Source: Gnetum montanum
Taxonomy: Eukaryota; Streptophyta; Gnetopsida; Gnetales; Gnetaceae
Direction of reading: 5' to 3'
Length of the DNA: 64,000 nt
Assembly: GCA_015680685.1 (NCBI GenBank)
Contig: MNCI01002198.1
Span: 208,991-272,990 of the forward strand
Shown: positions 45,045-55,992 of the stretch, piece after piece
Layout: every line of letters begins with the position of its first letter
Numbering within the stretch: the first letter of the stretch is position 1
Position numbers and translations under genes: made by a program
The notes under the pieces: model-generated
The model's input: only the letters and a program-made list of their open reading frames with translations
The model's database searches: none
Told to the model about the DNA's origin: nothing

Positions 45045-47330
45045 TAATGCCAACATTTGTAGCCACAAGTGCATTAGCATTTGCAAAACAAGTCTTCACA
45101 ATCCCAATAAAATTTTCATTAAAACCATATTTGCAAAGATAAATAATAATAAACTATCATTCAATTATATTGTATGCTTTAGCATAATAAAGCTTCAAAA
45201 AAATAATGTCTTGATTCGAATCCTTTGCCTACTATATACCCTTCTAAGATGTCATAACGGTATCTAGAATATATCTCCCTTTGAAAAATCCAGTTTGCAC
45301 TAGAGTAATTAAGTAAGGAATAATTTGTTTTAATCTTCTAGTAAGATATTTTGCCAAAATTTTATAAAAAAAATTTAGAAGTGTAATAGGACATCAATTA
45401 CCAATCTAAGAAAGGTCATCATCCTTAGGAATAAATCTAATGACTTCTCTATTTAGCTCTTGACCAAGATAATGTTGTTTAATGGCTTCAGCAAAAGCAT
45501 AATAAAGGTCCATATCAACAACATCCAAATGATTTTTAAAAAATTCCATGAGAATTCCATCAAAACATGGAGCTTTATCATTGGCCAAGCTAAACGCTAC
45601 ATCTTTGATTTTAGTGAGAGAGATATCTTATTTAAGAATATGGTTGTGACTACCATGAACAATATTAGATAAATGATCAAAATTAGAGAGAAAATATACA
45701 TGATCAAAACCGTCTAAGATAAATACACATTAAAAATATCTTTCAATAAAATCATTAATAATAAGAGGATCAAAACTAATTTAACCATCAAATTTCATGA
45801 AGTTAATAATAGGTAAATTATCTTTTTCTTTTAATAATTTAAAAAATTATTTACATGGTTCTCCCTCTACTTTCAATAGTTGAGATGAATCTTGATGAAA
45901 GCACTCTTAGCATTATGAATATCTCATTTTTATTTGATTGAGCAAACATAAGCAAGTTTTTTTTTGGAACATTAATATTAAAGGAACCATTAAGTAAAGC
46001 AGTATTGATTTGTTGAATTTCATCACAAAATTTTTCTCAGTCTTCCTTTGTCTCTTGGCATATTGCTTACCTAACCAAAATCATTGACAACTTTTGTTTA
46101 AAGCCTATTAATAAGACCTTGGATATTTCATGAAAAGATTAACATAGTGTGGAGGGGAAGAAGACCCTTACCTTATTAGTAGAATCAACATTCTTGAAAG
46201 AAATTATCTTTATATCTTAATCAATATTTGTAAAAAAATTAGTAGTAATTAAAATATCTTGAACATGATGACCATTCTAATGATTTAGTATATATTCATC
46301 AATAGATAGATGTCCTCAACATTTTTTATTATTAAAAATCATTTGAAAATCATCTGAATCAACAATAGGATTCTATGAAATCTTAAGAGCATATATTTGT
46401 TTCCCCTTTATTATTAAAGAATTTTTTGAAATTGATTTCATTAGAATCTTTTTTAAATATACATTTTGTTAAATAGTAGTAAAAGAAAGGGGTGGGCTAA
46501 ATATTGAAATATCAATAGAAGAAATCATCGCAAGATTTTCAGTATCTATAGAAAAAACCTTAGAAGAATCTTTAACATTAGTAGAAGAAACCTTAGTAGC
46601 ATTTATAGCAGCTTGTTGCTAACATGCTTGCATTGCCTTTTTTTGTAGAATAAAAGGACATGAATCAAACATATGACCCTCATAATTATAATTATGACAT
46701 GACTTTAGAAGATTATAATAAATAACCTTTTGTGCATAATCAATTCCACCAGCATGCAAAAGAATTTCTACCTGAAGTGAATCTAGATCTATTTTAATTA
46801 TATATTGAATTTTCCAAAAATAACTAGCTATATTGAGAGTTTTGGAATGCTTGATTGCCCCAATGTGAGAGAGAATATCTCATTCAAATTTTTTAAAAAT
46901 TAATGGAGGATTCAGTAGTTCAATAAAATAGAAACCTTTTCCAATTTAGGAGATGCTAGATTAGAAAAGGAAGTCTAATTTTAAATAATTAATCAATGAT
47001 GATTGAAAACATCGATATTAAGGGCCTTAGAAACCATCAACAAATTAACAAATTTTAGTAGCAAAAATGAGTTTGAAAAATAACAAGTAGAGATACTATC
47101 TAAATGTCAATCTTTCCAAACCAAATTTAAATTATTTAAAAAACTCAATAAAAGATGTAAATAACCCATAATTTTCATGAAAACATACATTCCAAAAATT
47201 TCTAGAGTAATAGATTCATATAAATCATTAGAAAATTTGTAGAAAGGAAAAGAAGTGGTGGTTTTTCTTGAAGGATTACCAATTGAATCTAGTGACATTA
47301 TACATAATATCAATGCCAAAACCCTTGCTA
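45045..47330 (-). pseudogene. Plant LINE (L1-like), ORF1 and ORF2 remnants
   Basis: In gene order: ORF1-like sequence at about 47319-46620, ending in a knuckle CHNYNYEGHMFDSC whose second Cys is Tyr. A connecting region follows. RT then reads LANDKAPCFDGILMEFF and QELNREVIRFIPKDDD (45588-45406), CPITLLNFFYKILAKYL, and a palm stretch ending in FANANALVATNVGIM at 45045. The usual FADD block should follow but is cut off by the chromovirus LTR. I do not see an endonuclease domain between ORF1 and RT. Many stops. Confidence 0.75.
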
Positions 47331-47589
47331 CCTCAAATCAATATAAAAACCCTCATTTTTGGAACACTTCCATTTATAGACTTTGACAAATAGCAAGTTA
47401 GTGAAATTACACCAAGTTTATGGACTTTTTCTTTAGACTCTATCTTTGATCAACCTATTTTCAATAAGATAAGACCTCATAGGAGGTATTGTATATGTAA
47501 TTTATCATTTAGGTTCTACCATTCCTTTAATGTATCATGTAAGCTAAATATCTCATGTATAATATGTACTTGTAACTTTAAATTTTCTC

Positions 47590-47755
47590 ATCTTATGATG
47601 GATATTGGAACTTGAAATAATTGAAACATAGGTACACTACAAGATATAGTCTACATAGAAGTTTATAACTTAGTGTTGCCCACCAAAATTGAACCCACGA
47701 CTTAGAGTTTCAAAATCAAGAGTCTTACCACTAGGCCAACATGTCATTGTTGGAT
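47590..47755 (-). mobile_element. tRNA-derived SINE, copy 1
   Basis: In minus sense an A box (TTGGCCTAGTGGTAAG, about 47725-47740) and a B box (GTGGGTTCAATTTTGG, about 47683-47697) are spaced as in a tRNA head. It aligns with 57775-57930 on the plus strand for at least 100 bases and more weakly for ~150, continuing past the tRNA part (CAAGTTATAA, CTATATC). Two dispersed copies with a shared non-tRNA body make it a SINE and not a lone tRNA pseudogene. Confidence 0.65.
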
Positions 47756-47847
47756 GCTTTTATAATGGGCTACATCTATTATTAAAATATAAATATACTA
47801 AATTTCCTTGTAAAATAACTATTATTTTATGAAGCATATGTTTATTT

Positions 47848-47859
47848 GCTCTGATATCA
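47848..47859 (-). other. Primer-binding site, initiator Met-tRNA
   Basis: In minus sense TGATATCAGAGC, one mismatch from the standard plant copia site TGGTATCAGAGC. An LTR-like end follows at 47860. Confidence 0.5.
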
Positions 47860-48777
47860 TCTTAGAGTTTGATTATGTTAATATTTCATTGCATTCGTAA
47901 TATAATGTTGGTGCCACATGATCTTTTACAAGGAGATTAAATTTTTGTAACTAATAGTAATATCAATATCATGAAAATATAATATCGTAGCTCTTTTTGT
48001 AACTAATAGTGATATCAATATCATGAAAATATAAGATCGTAGTTCTCTTTGTAATAATGAATCCTTTTCATAATTCTTGATACTTCTAAGTCTCATAAGC
48101 CTCACTGACTTGGCTACTTACAAATCTTCTTATGATAAACAGAGTACCATTATACTAATCCCATCACTTAATATTTTTTTCTTAATTTTGTAATTCATAA
48201 CATCATCTTTGGACTTGTTATATCTCTAGGTTTTGCCTTGTAAAGAACTTTCTATGTTGTTCTTGGTGATGCATCTTTTTCTGGTTTGTGTTTACTTTAT
48301 CATAAGATACAATATACTTATGATTATCCTTCATAACTCAATATATTACAAACTCTTGTACTTGAAATTGGCTTACTATAATTCATTAAGTTCCTCTTGA
48401 AATTAACTTCACAAACCTCTCATGTAGTTCATTAAGTCATTATTAACTTAACTTCACTTGACTTTACAAAATAATTCTTCGTAACTTATTCTTCATTTTC
48501 TTCATCTTTGGCTCCATCTTTATGATGCTTGCCTTTTCCTATTACTTATTATAGGTCTTCTAGGAATTTCTGTAGTTGGTCAGTCTTATGTGGATAGGCT
48601 TTCTTAGGCTCCTTCAACTATCTCAACTGTAGCTTGTTCTTCTTCTTAGTCATCTTATTCATTCCATCGTAACCTTCTAGATAGTCTTCTCTTCCTATAT
48701 AGGAAACTAGACTAAATTATGAATGGATCACCTTGGATCTTCTTGTCCTATTTAGGAAACTATATCCTTTTTCATTG

Positions 48778-48782
48778 CTTCT
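48778..48782. repeat. Target-site duplication of solo LTR, left
   Basis: CTTCT, repeated exactly at 49838-49842. Confidence 0.9.
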
Positions 48783-48807
48783 TGATGAGACGCGACTTAC
48801 ACTAGGC

Positions 48808-48867
48808 CGCGATATCGCGTACGCGATATCGCGTCTTCTCCTGCGATATCGCGTACGCGATATCGCG
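48808..48867 (+). promoter_or_regulatory. Paired 26-bp palindromes upstream of TATA
   Basis: Two CGCGATATCGCG dodecamers joined by TA form a perfect 26-bp palindrome at 48808-48833. A second copy at 48842-48867 differs only by T for the first C. They end about 15 bases upstream of the TATA box. This looks like a multimeric binding site for a dimeric regulator, or a cruciform-prone element. No factor can be named from sequence. Confidence 0.7.
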
Positions 48868-48882
48868 TCCCGCCGCCATATC

Positions 48883-48890
48883 TATAAATA
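48883..48890 (+). promoter_or_regulatory. TATA box of the solo LTR
   Basis: TATAAATA follows the palindromes, and transcription would start about 30 bases downstream. It appears intact. Confidence 0.7.
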
Positions 48891-49139
48891 AGAGGCGGCA
48901 CTCCCTTCATTTCCCAATCCTGGCTAGTGCAGCGAAGCTCTGGCAGATTGATCACTCCAGAGTTAGAATTTTTCCCCATGTGCCCACAGTAGGAGTCCTA
49001 GAGTGAACAGCTCTTTATTCGAGCAGCTTGTAACTTGAACCCAAGTTGTGTACAGCAATAAAGATGAACTTGTTTGGATAAACCTTGCAGCACGTGGTTT
49101 CATTTATTGCTTTCATTTACTGCTTTCCTAGTGCGTTCA

Positions 49140-49460
49140 AGTACGAACTGATTACGAGCATCTACGGACGTGTACGGCTAGTCAAGGAATCAGTTGCTTG
49201 CCGCAATGCATGAGTACGACTCAATTACGAGCATTGGATGCTTGGTAACCCAGTAGCGTATTCCAGGATTCTGCGCTTTGTAACTCCAGGGTCCGATGTG
49301 TACGGCTAGTTGAGGAATCGGCTGCTCATTGCTAGGCTAGATCGTGTGATAAGTACGACTTAGTTACGAGCACCCACGGGTGTGTACGGCTGGCTAAGGA
49401 ATCGGCTGCTTATCACACGTATGCTAAATAGATGCCTCAGTACGACCACTTCGAGCACTT
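49140..49460 (+). repeat. Internal repeats of the solo LTR
   Basis: Two interleaved motifs recur. TGTACGGCTAGT...AAGGAATCGGCTGCT is at about 49171, 49299 and 49383. AGTACGACT...TTACGAGCA is at about 49140, 49211, 49350 and 49440. They lie in the transcribed part of the LTR, downstream of the TATA box. Confidence 0.65.
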
Positions 49461-49837
49461 GCGTTACGTGTGGCAATCCCAGTAACGATTAGCGTTTGGT
49501 AAGCCACAGTTGCGTAGTTCAGGGTGTGTCCGGTAAGTGGGAACGGATGCTGACGCTAGTTAATTTAGACTTAGATCTTAGTTAGAGTTAGTTTAGTTTT
49601 CTCAACCCTTTCCCCTGATAGCATAGGAGATAAGCCGAAAATACCAAAAAAATCACATACCTCAGACTTGTTTAACCATACACCGTGACACTTACAAGCA
49701 AGCCTGGGAAGACAACGAACGATTAACCCCAAGTGTTTCTTGTGGCGTTAAGGCATTTAGTCTGCGGAGTTCGACCGGATCGCGCGTGCACGCTCGTATT
49801 CGTATGGTTGAGTGTAGGGGTACCTCGCCACTCATCA

Positions 49838-49842
49838 CTTCT
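49838..49842. repeat. Target-site duplication of solo LTR, right
   Basis: CTTCT, identical to 48778-48782. Confidence 0.9.
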
Positions 49843-50160
49843 ATTTAGAAGTCACTTGTTAACCTTTTGGTTTCTTGAATAGTCATTACAAAACTATGAA
49901 TCGTAGTGACTTATTTATTTTATTATACTTCTTGTTGCTTATTACTTCTAATACATCTATTTTTTCTTGTTCCTTGATTCATTTTTCTTATTTCTTATTT
50001 CATCTTAATCCACTATTTTTCCTTTTATTATTTCATGTTACTCATTGTATCTTATTATTTCACATTGCTTCACACATTACAAAGTGAGAACTTGTAGTCT
50101 TTTATTCTTCATAAGGAGTTGTAACTCTTGACCGAATCATCATGATTATTTGTAATTACT

Positions 50161-51313
50161 AATATATTAAGATAAGAAACTAATGATTGTATCTTAAGTT
50201 AGGAATATACTCTAAATACATAGTTAGATAACCTTTGGAGGGGTTATGATACCTAGGGTTTTCTTGTTAAAAAAAAGTAAAAATTAATGGCTTTAAGCAT
50301 ACATGTTCTTTTAATCTACTATGTTCTTGATCTTAGTGACTTCAAATGCAAGTGTTCAACTTCTATACTTCTCAAAAATGAAGAAGATAGTATAGCTAAG
50401 CTACCTTTGTATGCAATACATATTAATGTATCATTATAATATTAATACCATGAGTGTTCTTTCATATTTAACTTGTCTCATCTTGTAAGTGATAAAGATT
50501 GTCATGAGATTTATGCATATTTCATCTATGTAATTGAATAATCAAAATCTAGTGCTTGAAGTAAGTTGGAATGCATGCTAAATAGAATACAATAACATTG
50601 TTATAAAAGGAACCTTTGTGTGTTTCTTAATTCTATCTATAGTTTTGGTGATCATTGTGGAATATCAGTAAAAAAATGTATAATTGACATTGGTTTATAA
50701 CTACTATCATGAGTAGTTATGCTTCTTGCTTAGCCAAGATCGAAATTAGCTCTAATACCACTCATAAAAGTTTAAAGAGAATGCAAGACTAGCATAATTA
50801 CAAAACTACTCTTTATTCAAAGCCTGTAACATAATTTTTTTGAAGGATTCTTTAAAAAAAAAAAGATAAATTTCAGTCATACTTTTTAATGATGTATGGA
50901 AAATTTTAATGCTTTTATTATAATAAATTTTAAAATTAAAATAAATTAATTTTTAATAAGAATGAATAAAAAATGGATGCTCCATATATAAGCTAGAAGA
51001 AAACCAATAAATATGTGCAATATAATGTGAATTCTATTAATAATCTTAAATAGGCTTATATGTTGATATACTTGAATATATATAGGAATTTGAAAATTCT
51101 AAAAATATTAGTTTTTATTTAAATCTAATAAATTCAAAATCCTTTAAAGCTTGCATTTGAGATCATTCAAACACTTAACTAGCAAGTACATCTTTTTCCC
51201 ATGTCCTAAACAAATATAGCAAAATAGTAAAAAGAAACATACATAAAAAATAACAAAACAGTGAACATAGAAAAATATATAAAAACTCAGATAATTGCAA
51301 AAATAACCAGCTT
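50161..51313. other. AT-rich spacer with a possible copia primer site
   Basis: GCTCTAATACCA at 50750-50761 is, on the minus strand, TGGTATTAGAGC, one mismatch from the Met-tRNA primer site, followed by GAGCTAATTTCGATC as in many copia leaders. An LTR would then extend right from 50762, but I cannot define its far end. No coding trace. Confidence 0.35.
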
Positions 51314-51821
51314 GTATATATATATATATATAATTTAGCCAAGAGAATCTTATCCCTCTTTGAAAAATCAAGTCTTGCTATCAAATATTCTTAACTCATG
51401 GATGAGGAACAAGATTTTAACAAACAAATATTTTGGGATCTTTAGACAAAGAACAAGATTTCTAACTCAAAATTTTTAGGTCTCTTCTTGAGGAAGAAGA
51501 TTTGTGTATTATACTATGGTATGTTCCCCCTTCTAGCCAAATTGTAAATGCATGAGAAGCACTAATAGAAAAAAAAAAAAACAAAAACAAAAACAAAAAA
51601 TTAGCCAAGAGGGAGAACATAACATGGTGGAATGCATGAATCTTCTTCCTCAAGAAGAGATTCTAAAAGATTTGAGTAAGAAATATTATTTCTTATCTAG
51701 AGATTGTAGAATATTTATTTGTTAAAATCTTGTTCCTTATCCATGGGTCAAAACTATTTGATGGAAATACTTAATTTTTTGAAGAAGGATAAGATGCCCT
51801 CAACCAAATTATATATATATA
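51314..51821. repeat. 508-bp long inverted repeat (foldback element)
   Basis: The left arm (about 51314-51540) and right arm (about 51601-51821) are inverted copies of each other, roughly 75-80% alike by eye. Shared runs include GAGGAACAAGATTTTAACAA and TCTCTTCTTGAGGAAGAAGA (right arm read in reverse complement). The ~60-base loop ends in an A-rich stretch with AAAAAC repeats. The outer ends run into TA-repeats. The RNA would fold into one long hairpin. Likely a MITE or other foldback transposon, possibly a small-RNA source. Confidence 0.8.
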
Positions 51822-51984
51822 AAACATCAATGATAACAAAACATGTAACATGAAGATTGTGAAATCATTTCCCATTTTATCTAATGCAACCTTCTTCAAC
51901 AAGTCTTCTTTGAAGGTTTGAAGCCTCTAAAATTTTGTAATATCTTTTCCTAAAAATTAGAAAAAATATCTTTAAACAGTCAAA

Positions 51985-53740
51985 CTATTTTGCTCTAGAA
52001 AGCACTACAAATATAAGACATTTTATTTCTTTGTTGCTTATATCAACACTTATCCTTTCAAGGGTCATCCGTTGTCATTTGTGTATAGTCAAAGCCCATG
52101 TTAATCTCAAAGGTAACTGGTGAGATTCTTCATAAATAATTAGAAGAATAGGTATCTACTTTAGATTTTATTGGTCATAAGGAATTCCAATGTATGAGTC
52201 AAAGTCAATAATGACATAGAATCGTAGCTTTGGTGGTTTATACTAAGGACTATAAACTATACTTTTAACAACTTCTAAATAATCATTAACCAACCTTGCT
52301 TTTGGCCATAAATTAATAGTTTACATAATCCTTACACTCTTACAAATAAGAATCATTTGATCTAATTCTCCTTTGTTATCATCCAAAATCTGATATCATT
52401 CTTATTTTTGTCAATCAAACATCATGTAATACATCTTTGTTATTTTAGTAAGATTTTTTTTTAGTACACATATGAACCTTATCCTTTGTATTAAGCCATT
52501 GCATTCAATCTTCAAATCTATCTAAGACATCAAATGTTGGTCGAATATCCATCATAGAGGATAGAAAATCATAATCATAAATGAGTATTTTTTCCCTCTT
52601 GACTATATATTAAAACCTATTTAATTTTTTGTTGTAATGGATTATCTTCCCTTTGTTTGTATACTACATCTAGCATTACAAATGTAGTAAATATTGATAA
52701 TAGAGTTTTGATATAAATATTCCTAGGTAAATATGGTATAACATCCTTTATAGAAGGAAGTTGTGCAAGATCTTTAATTGAGATAATAGATCTAGCTTTT
52801 AAATAATAATCTTGATGACTTGGAAATATTTCTTTCATAGTATATCAATATTATAGAGCAAGTTACCTCCTATAAGCTCATTTTATTAATTATGATGTAT
52901 TTATATTTATTCTCTAGTGATCCCAATGTAGATGAAATAGAAGGCTTATACTCTCCTGTTTCAAGTTTCCATGCAAAATGTATGGTTGTTGTATTAATAT
53001 TGTATGCTACACCACCAGTAGAAGCAAGTACTAATAAACTATTCTTACCTAGAAAGAAACTCTGAGAGAATTCTTTACATATGACATTAATTAGATATTA
53101 TTGCTTTTTGTTAAATTATCTTTAGTAATGGATTAATATTCTCATCTTCAAACTAGTAATGTAGGTGGACAATGATAATTTCATAACATTTTTTTTGCTA
53201 AACACCAAGGGAAGATATGTCCATCCGATTACAATTATTTCCAAACATGATATTCTTCCATTTGATCTATGATTATGGATTAAATATGTAGCAATATTTG
53301 CAACATCTTGTTCATGGTAGAAACTTAACCAATCATGTTTTCTATCTAGATATTTTAATCCAAGCATCTTAAGTTTGCTTTTGTAAAAGTTAGCAGATGA
53401 TAGCAGATGTCGATTTAGTATCTTGATGTTGTATTTCACATCATTCTATACTAGAGGAAGTATATCTTCATAGTGGTCTTTCTCTACATGGTCATGTTAA
53501 AAATATTCATTGGGAGTTTCTTCATACACCTCATAATTATGTTAAACAAATAACTAGTTTTGTTCAATTTCTTCATTGATTCTATGAAGATCACTTTGGA
53601 TATCTCTAAATTGATAATGCAATAGCAATTGACACAAAAAATAATCTATCCATATTTCTTCATTCATTCTTGGAGAAACTAAAAAGTGAAAATAAGTTCT
53701 AACCAAAATATGACTCATTTCCATCATATATGAATTCACA
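51985..53740 (-). pseudogene. Helitron-type Pif1 helicase pseudogene
   Basis: A DNA helicase of the kind fused to the replication initiator in Helitrons. In gene order: a block like YFLCQLLLHYQFRDI (53739-53554); ILASTG-like and KLETGEYKPSISS...YIIINEMSL (about 53030-52860), matching the Walker B neighbourhood; a QLPSIKDV motif (about 52750-52765, usually DxxQLPPVxD) with FTTFVMLDVVYKQREDNPLQQ after it; and a C-terminal motif TLERISVDI...FVVLSRAK at about 51990-52080. Walker A is not recognisable. Stops and frameshifts throughout. I found neither a Rep domain nor Helitron termini. Confidence 0.7.
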
Positions 53741-53989
53741 TAAAAATAATGGAAAAATACTATAAGTCACTTACCATAAGAATTAAATATTCCTTTAATA
53801 ATTTAAAATAATGAACATAATAGTATAATAGTATCTCATAAGATACTACATAAATGATAATATATCTCCCATATGAAACCATGAAATATATGTAAATAAC
53901 TATATCACCAAAACTACATAATTTACTATAGATCACCAAAACCATATAATGAAAAATATAAACATCACATAATAAGTCATGCATAACCA

Positions 53990-54880
53990 AGCAACCTTAT
54001 TTATTAGTATATAATTACCCATGCAATACATATCATTAGGTATTTATAGAAATTTTTGTAATAAGTATATCGTTTACAACATATGATCCATATAAAATCA
54101 TGTGTATTCAAGAAGCCTTTATTACTCATAACTAGTTAATCATGCAAGACCTAGAAACCTCATTTAATTAAGAATTATATATACAATATCAAATCATGCA
54201 TGGCTAAGTAACCTCAATTATCATTAGACAATTGACCATGAAATACCTACCATTAAGTATTTATATAAATTTTCATAATAAGTATATCATTTATAATATT
54301 TCATTCATATTAAAACATGGATAGTCAAGTAACCTTAGTTATTAGTAGACAATTAACCATGCAATACCTACCATTATGAAATTATAGAAAGTTTCATAAT
54401 AAGTATATCGTTCATAATATATCATCTATATTAAACCATGTGTGACTAAGTGACCTTAGTTATTAGTAGAAAATTAATCATGCAATATCTACCATTATGT
54501 ATTTATAGAAATTTTCAAAATAACTATATCATTCATAATATACTATCCATATTAAATCATGCATGTGCAAGCAACCTCCATTACTCATAACTAGCTAATC
54601 ATGCAAGACCTAAAAACCTATGTTACTGTAAACATTATAGAGACAATATTAAATCATGTATGATAGAGCAACCTGAGTTATCAATAGACAAATAATCATG
54701 TAATACCTATCATTATTTATTTATATAAATTTTAATAATAAGTATATTGTTCACAATATATCATACATATTAAATCATTCGTAGTTGAGCAACCTCCATT
54801 ACTAATAACCCATTAATCATGCAAGACAAAGAAACATACATAATTCATAACTAGTTAATCATGCACGATGCAAGAAATTC
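53990..54880. repeat. Tandem repeat, 121-bp unit with a 97-bp variant
   Basis: Units share ATTAGTAGACAATTAACCATG, ATACCTACCATTATG, ATAATAAGTATATCRTTCATA and TTAAATCATG. Equivalent points fall near 54010, 54227, 54348, 54469 and 54687, giving spacings of about 217, 121, 121 and 218. That fits 121-bp units alternating with a 97-bp variant that carries TCATAACTAGTTAATCATGCAAG. Very AT-rich. Confidence 0.75.
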
Positions 54881-55440
54881 CTCTTATGTATGGGTTCATG
54901 TTGAATATATGTGAAATTTGACATGTATGGATGCTTGTTTGTTCATGAATTTTTAAAATTTCTATGTAATTATGATGGTATGAAATTGCTTGATTTGATA
55001 GAATATTTCTAACGTTCTATTATGTGAATATGTTATCTGATTGAATAGAATTCTTATTGAATTACATAGTTAACATTAGTTATGAGCTTATGTGAAAACT
55101 AACCCTAAATGATTTAGTATCACATGTAGTAAACTTAATTTTCTTTATTTTGATGTTAGTATGTCAAGGTGAAGTGTATTGAAACCTACGTTTATAGACT
55201 ATGATAGGAAAAGTCATTGTGTGAGATGAAATATGGTTTAGTAAAAGATGTAGTTCATATTAGAATGCTTTAGATATGAGAATTTTCTCAATATATATTT
55301 ATCTATATGAATGCATAGGAAAATATAAAAATATCACAAATTTCAATAACATATTCAAATGTTTTTGGTTTGTACACTAAAGGAAGAGAGATAAATATAC
55401 TAAAGGAATGGAACTAAATGGAGATTGATGTTTAAGTAAA
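54881..55440. other. AT-rich spacer, nothing assignable
   Basis: No frame or repeat that I can name between the two tandem-repeat blocks. Confidence 0.45.
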
Positions 55441-55449
55441 ATATAAAAA

Positions 55450-55710
55450 AGATACCTGAAAATTACTGTTTAGTGGTAATAGTACCTCAAACTTCCTATT
55501 ATGTCCTTTAATGATAAGTAGAATATGGAATATTTAGTTAACTTTGATCTATAATGATTCTGTAAAGGCTTAATATTGGCATGAAGAACTTGCTAGAGAA
55601 TGATTGTTTAGTGGTAATTATACCTAGAACTTTATTTTGTCTCCTTTAGTAATAAGATTAATATGGAATATTTAGATAACTCTTACTTATGATGATCTAG
55701 TAGTGTTAGT
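55450..55710. repeat. Two-copy direct repeat, ~137-bp period
   Basis: TGTTTAGTGGTAAT occurs at 55467 and 55604, with alignable flanks (TATGGAATATTTAG, GATAACTCT/GTTAACTTT). Two diverged copies only. Confidence 0.6.
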
Positions 55711-55992
55711 TATTTGTTTCCTAACAATTGTTTCCATGACCTCTTCCTAGATTTTTAAGTGGAACTTTAATATTCTTTTCCTTTTACTTTTTTGTAGGAT
55801 TATCATTTTACATTTTTGAAGTTTGATTTATCCTTACAAAAGAAGTTTTTTACTAGTAATTGAATCTATAGTTGAAAAGTTCTTGACAATATTTGTAAGA
55901 TAAAGATAAGGATTATATAAAAGTACTATTGTTGATTAGCCTAATTACGATATATATAAAAGTAATATAATTATCATTTAATATTGTTAAAA

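Larger units (their letters stand above)
48783..49837 (+). mobile_element. Young CpG-rich solo LTR (Ty3/gypsy)
   Basis: 1,055 bp from TGATGAGACG to CTCGCCACTCATCA, bounded by perfect CTTCT repeats. It is a solo LTR left by recombination between two LTRs. Its 3' terminal ~20 bases match the reverse-complemented edge of gypsy-1 (GGTACCTCGCCACTCATCA), so it belongs to a related Ty3/gypsy group in the opposite orientation. Unlike its surroundings it is rich in CpG, as if it had little time to lose methylated CpG. It contains two 26-bp palindromes, a TATA box, an AATAAA signal (about 49056) and a tandem repeat zone at 49140-49460. Confidence 0.9.
47860..50160 (-). repeat. Minus-strand LTR fragment interrupted by the solo LTR
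   Basis: Starts beside the primer site with an end similar to that at 26108 (T[GC]TTAGAG on plus). The sequence on both sides of the solo LTR (47860-48782 and 49843 on) is similar in composition to 26108-26891 (repeated CTTCATTAAGTTCCT-like strings). The right limit is a guess. Confidence 0.4.

Noticed and set aside
49875-50087. Plus-strand hydrophobic 70-codon frame as a gene
   Set aside because: T/C-rich sequence next to the solo LTR inside an LTR-like fragment; no start context or homology.
53990-54880. CRISPR-like array
   Set aside because: Units are contiguous diverged tandem repeats with no unique spacers, and the context is eukaryotic.
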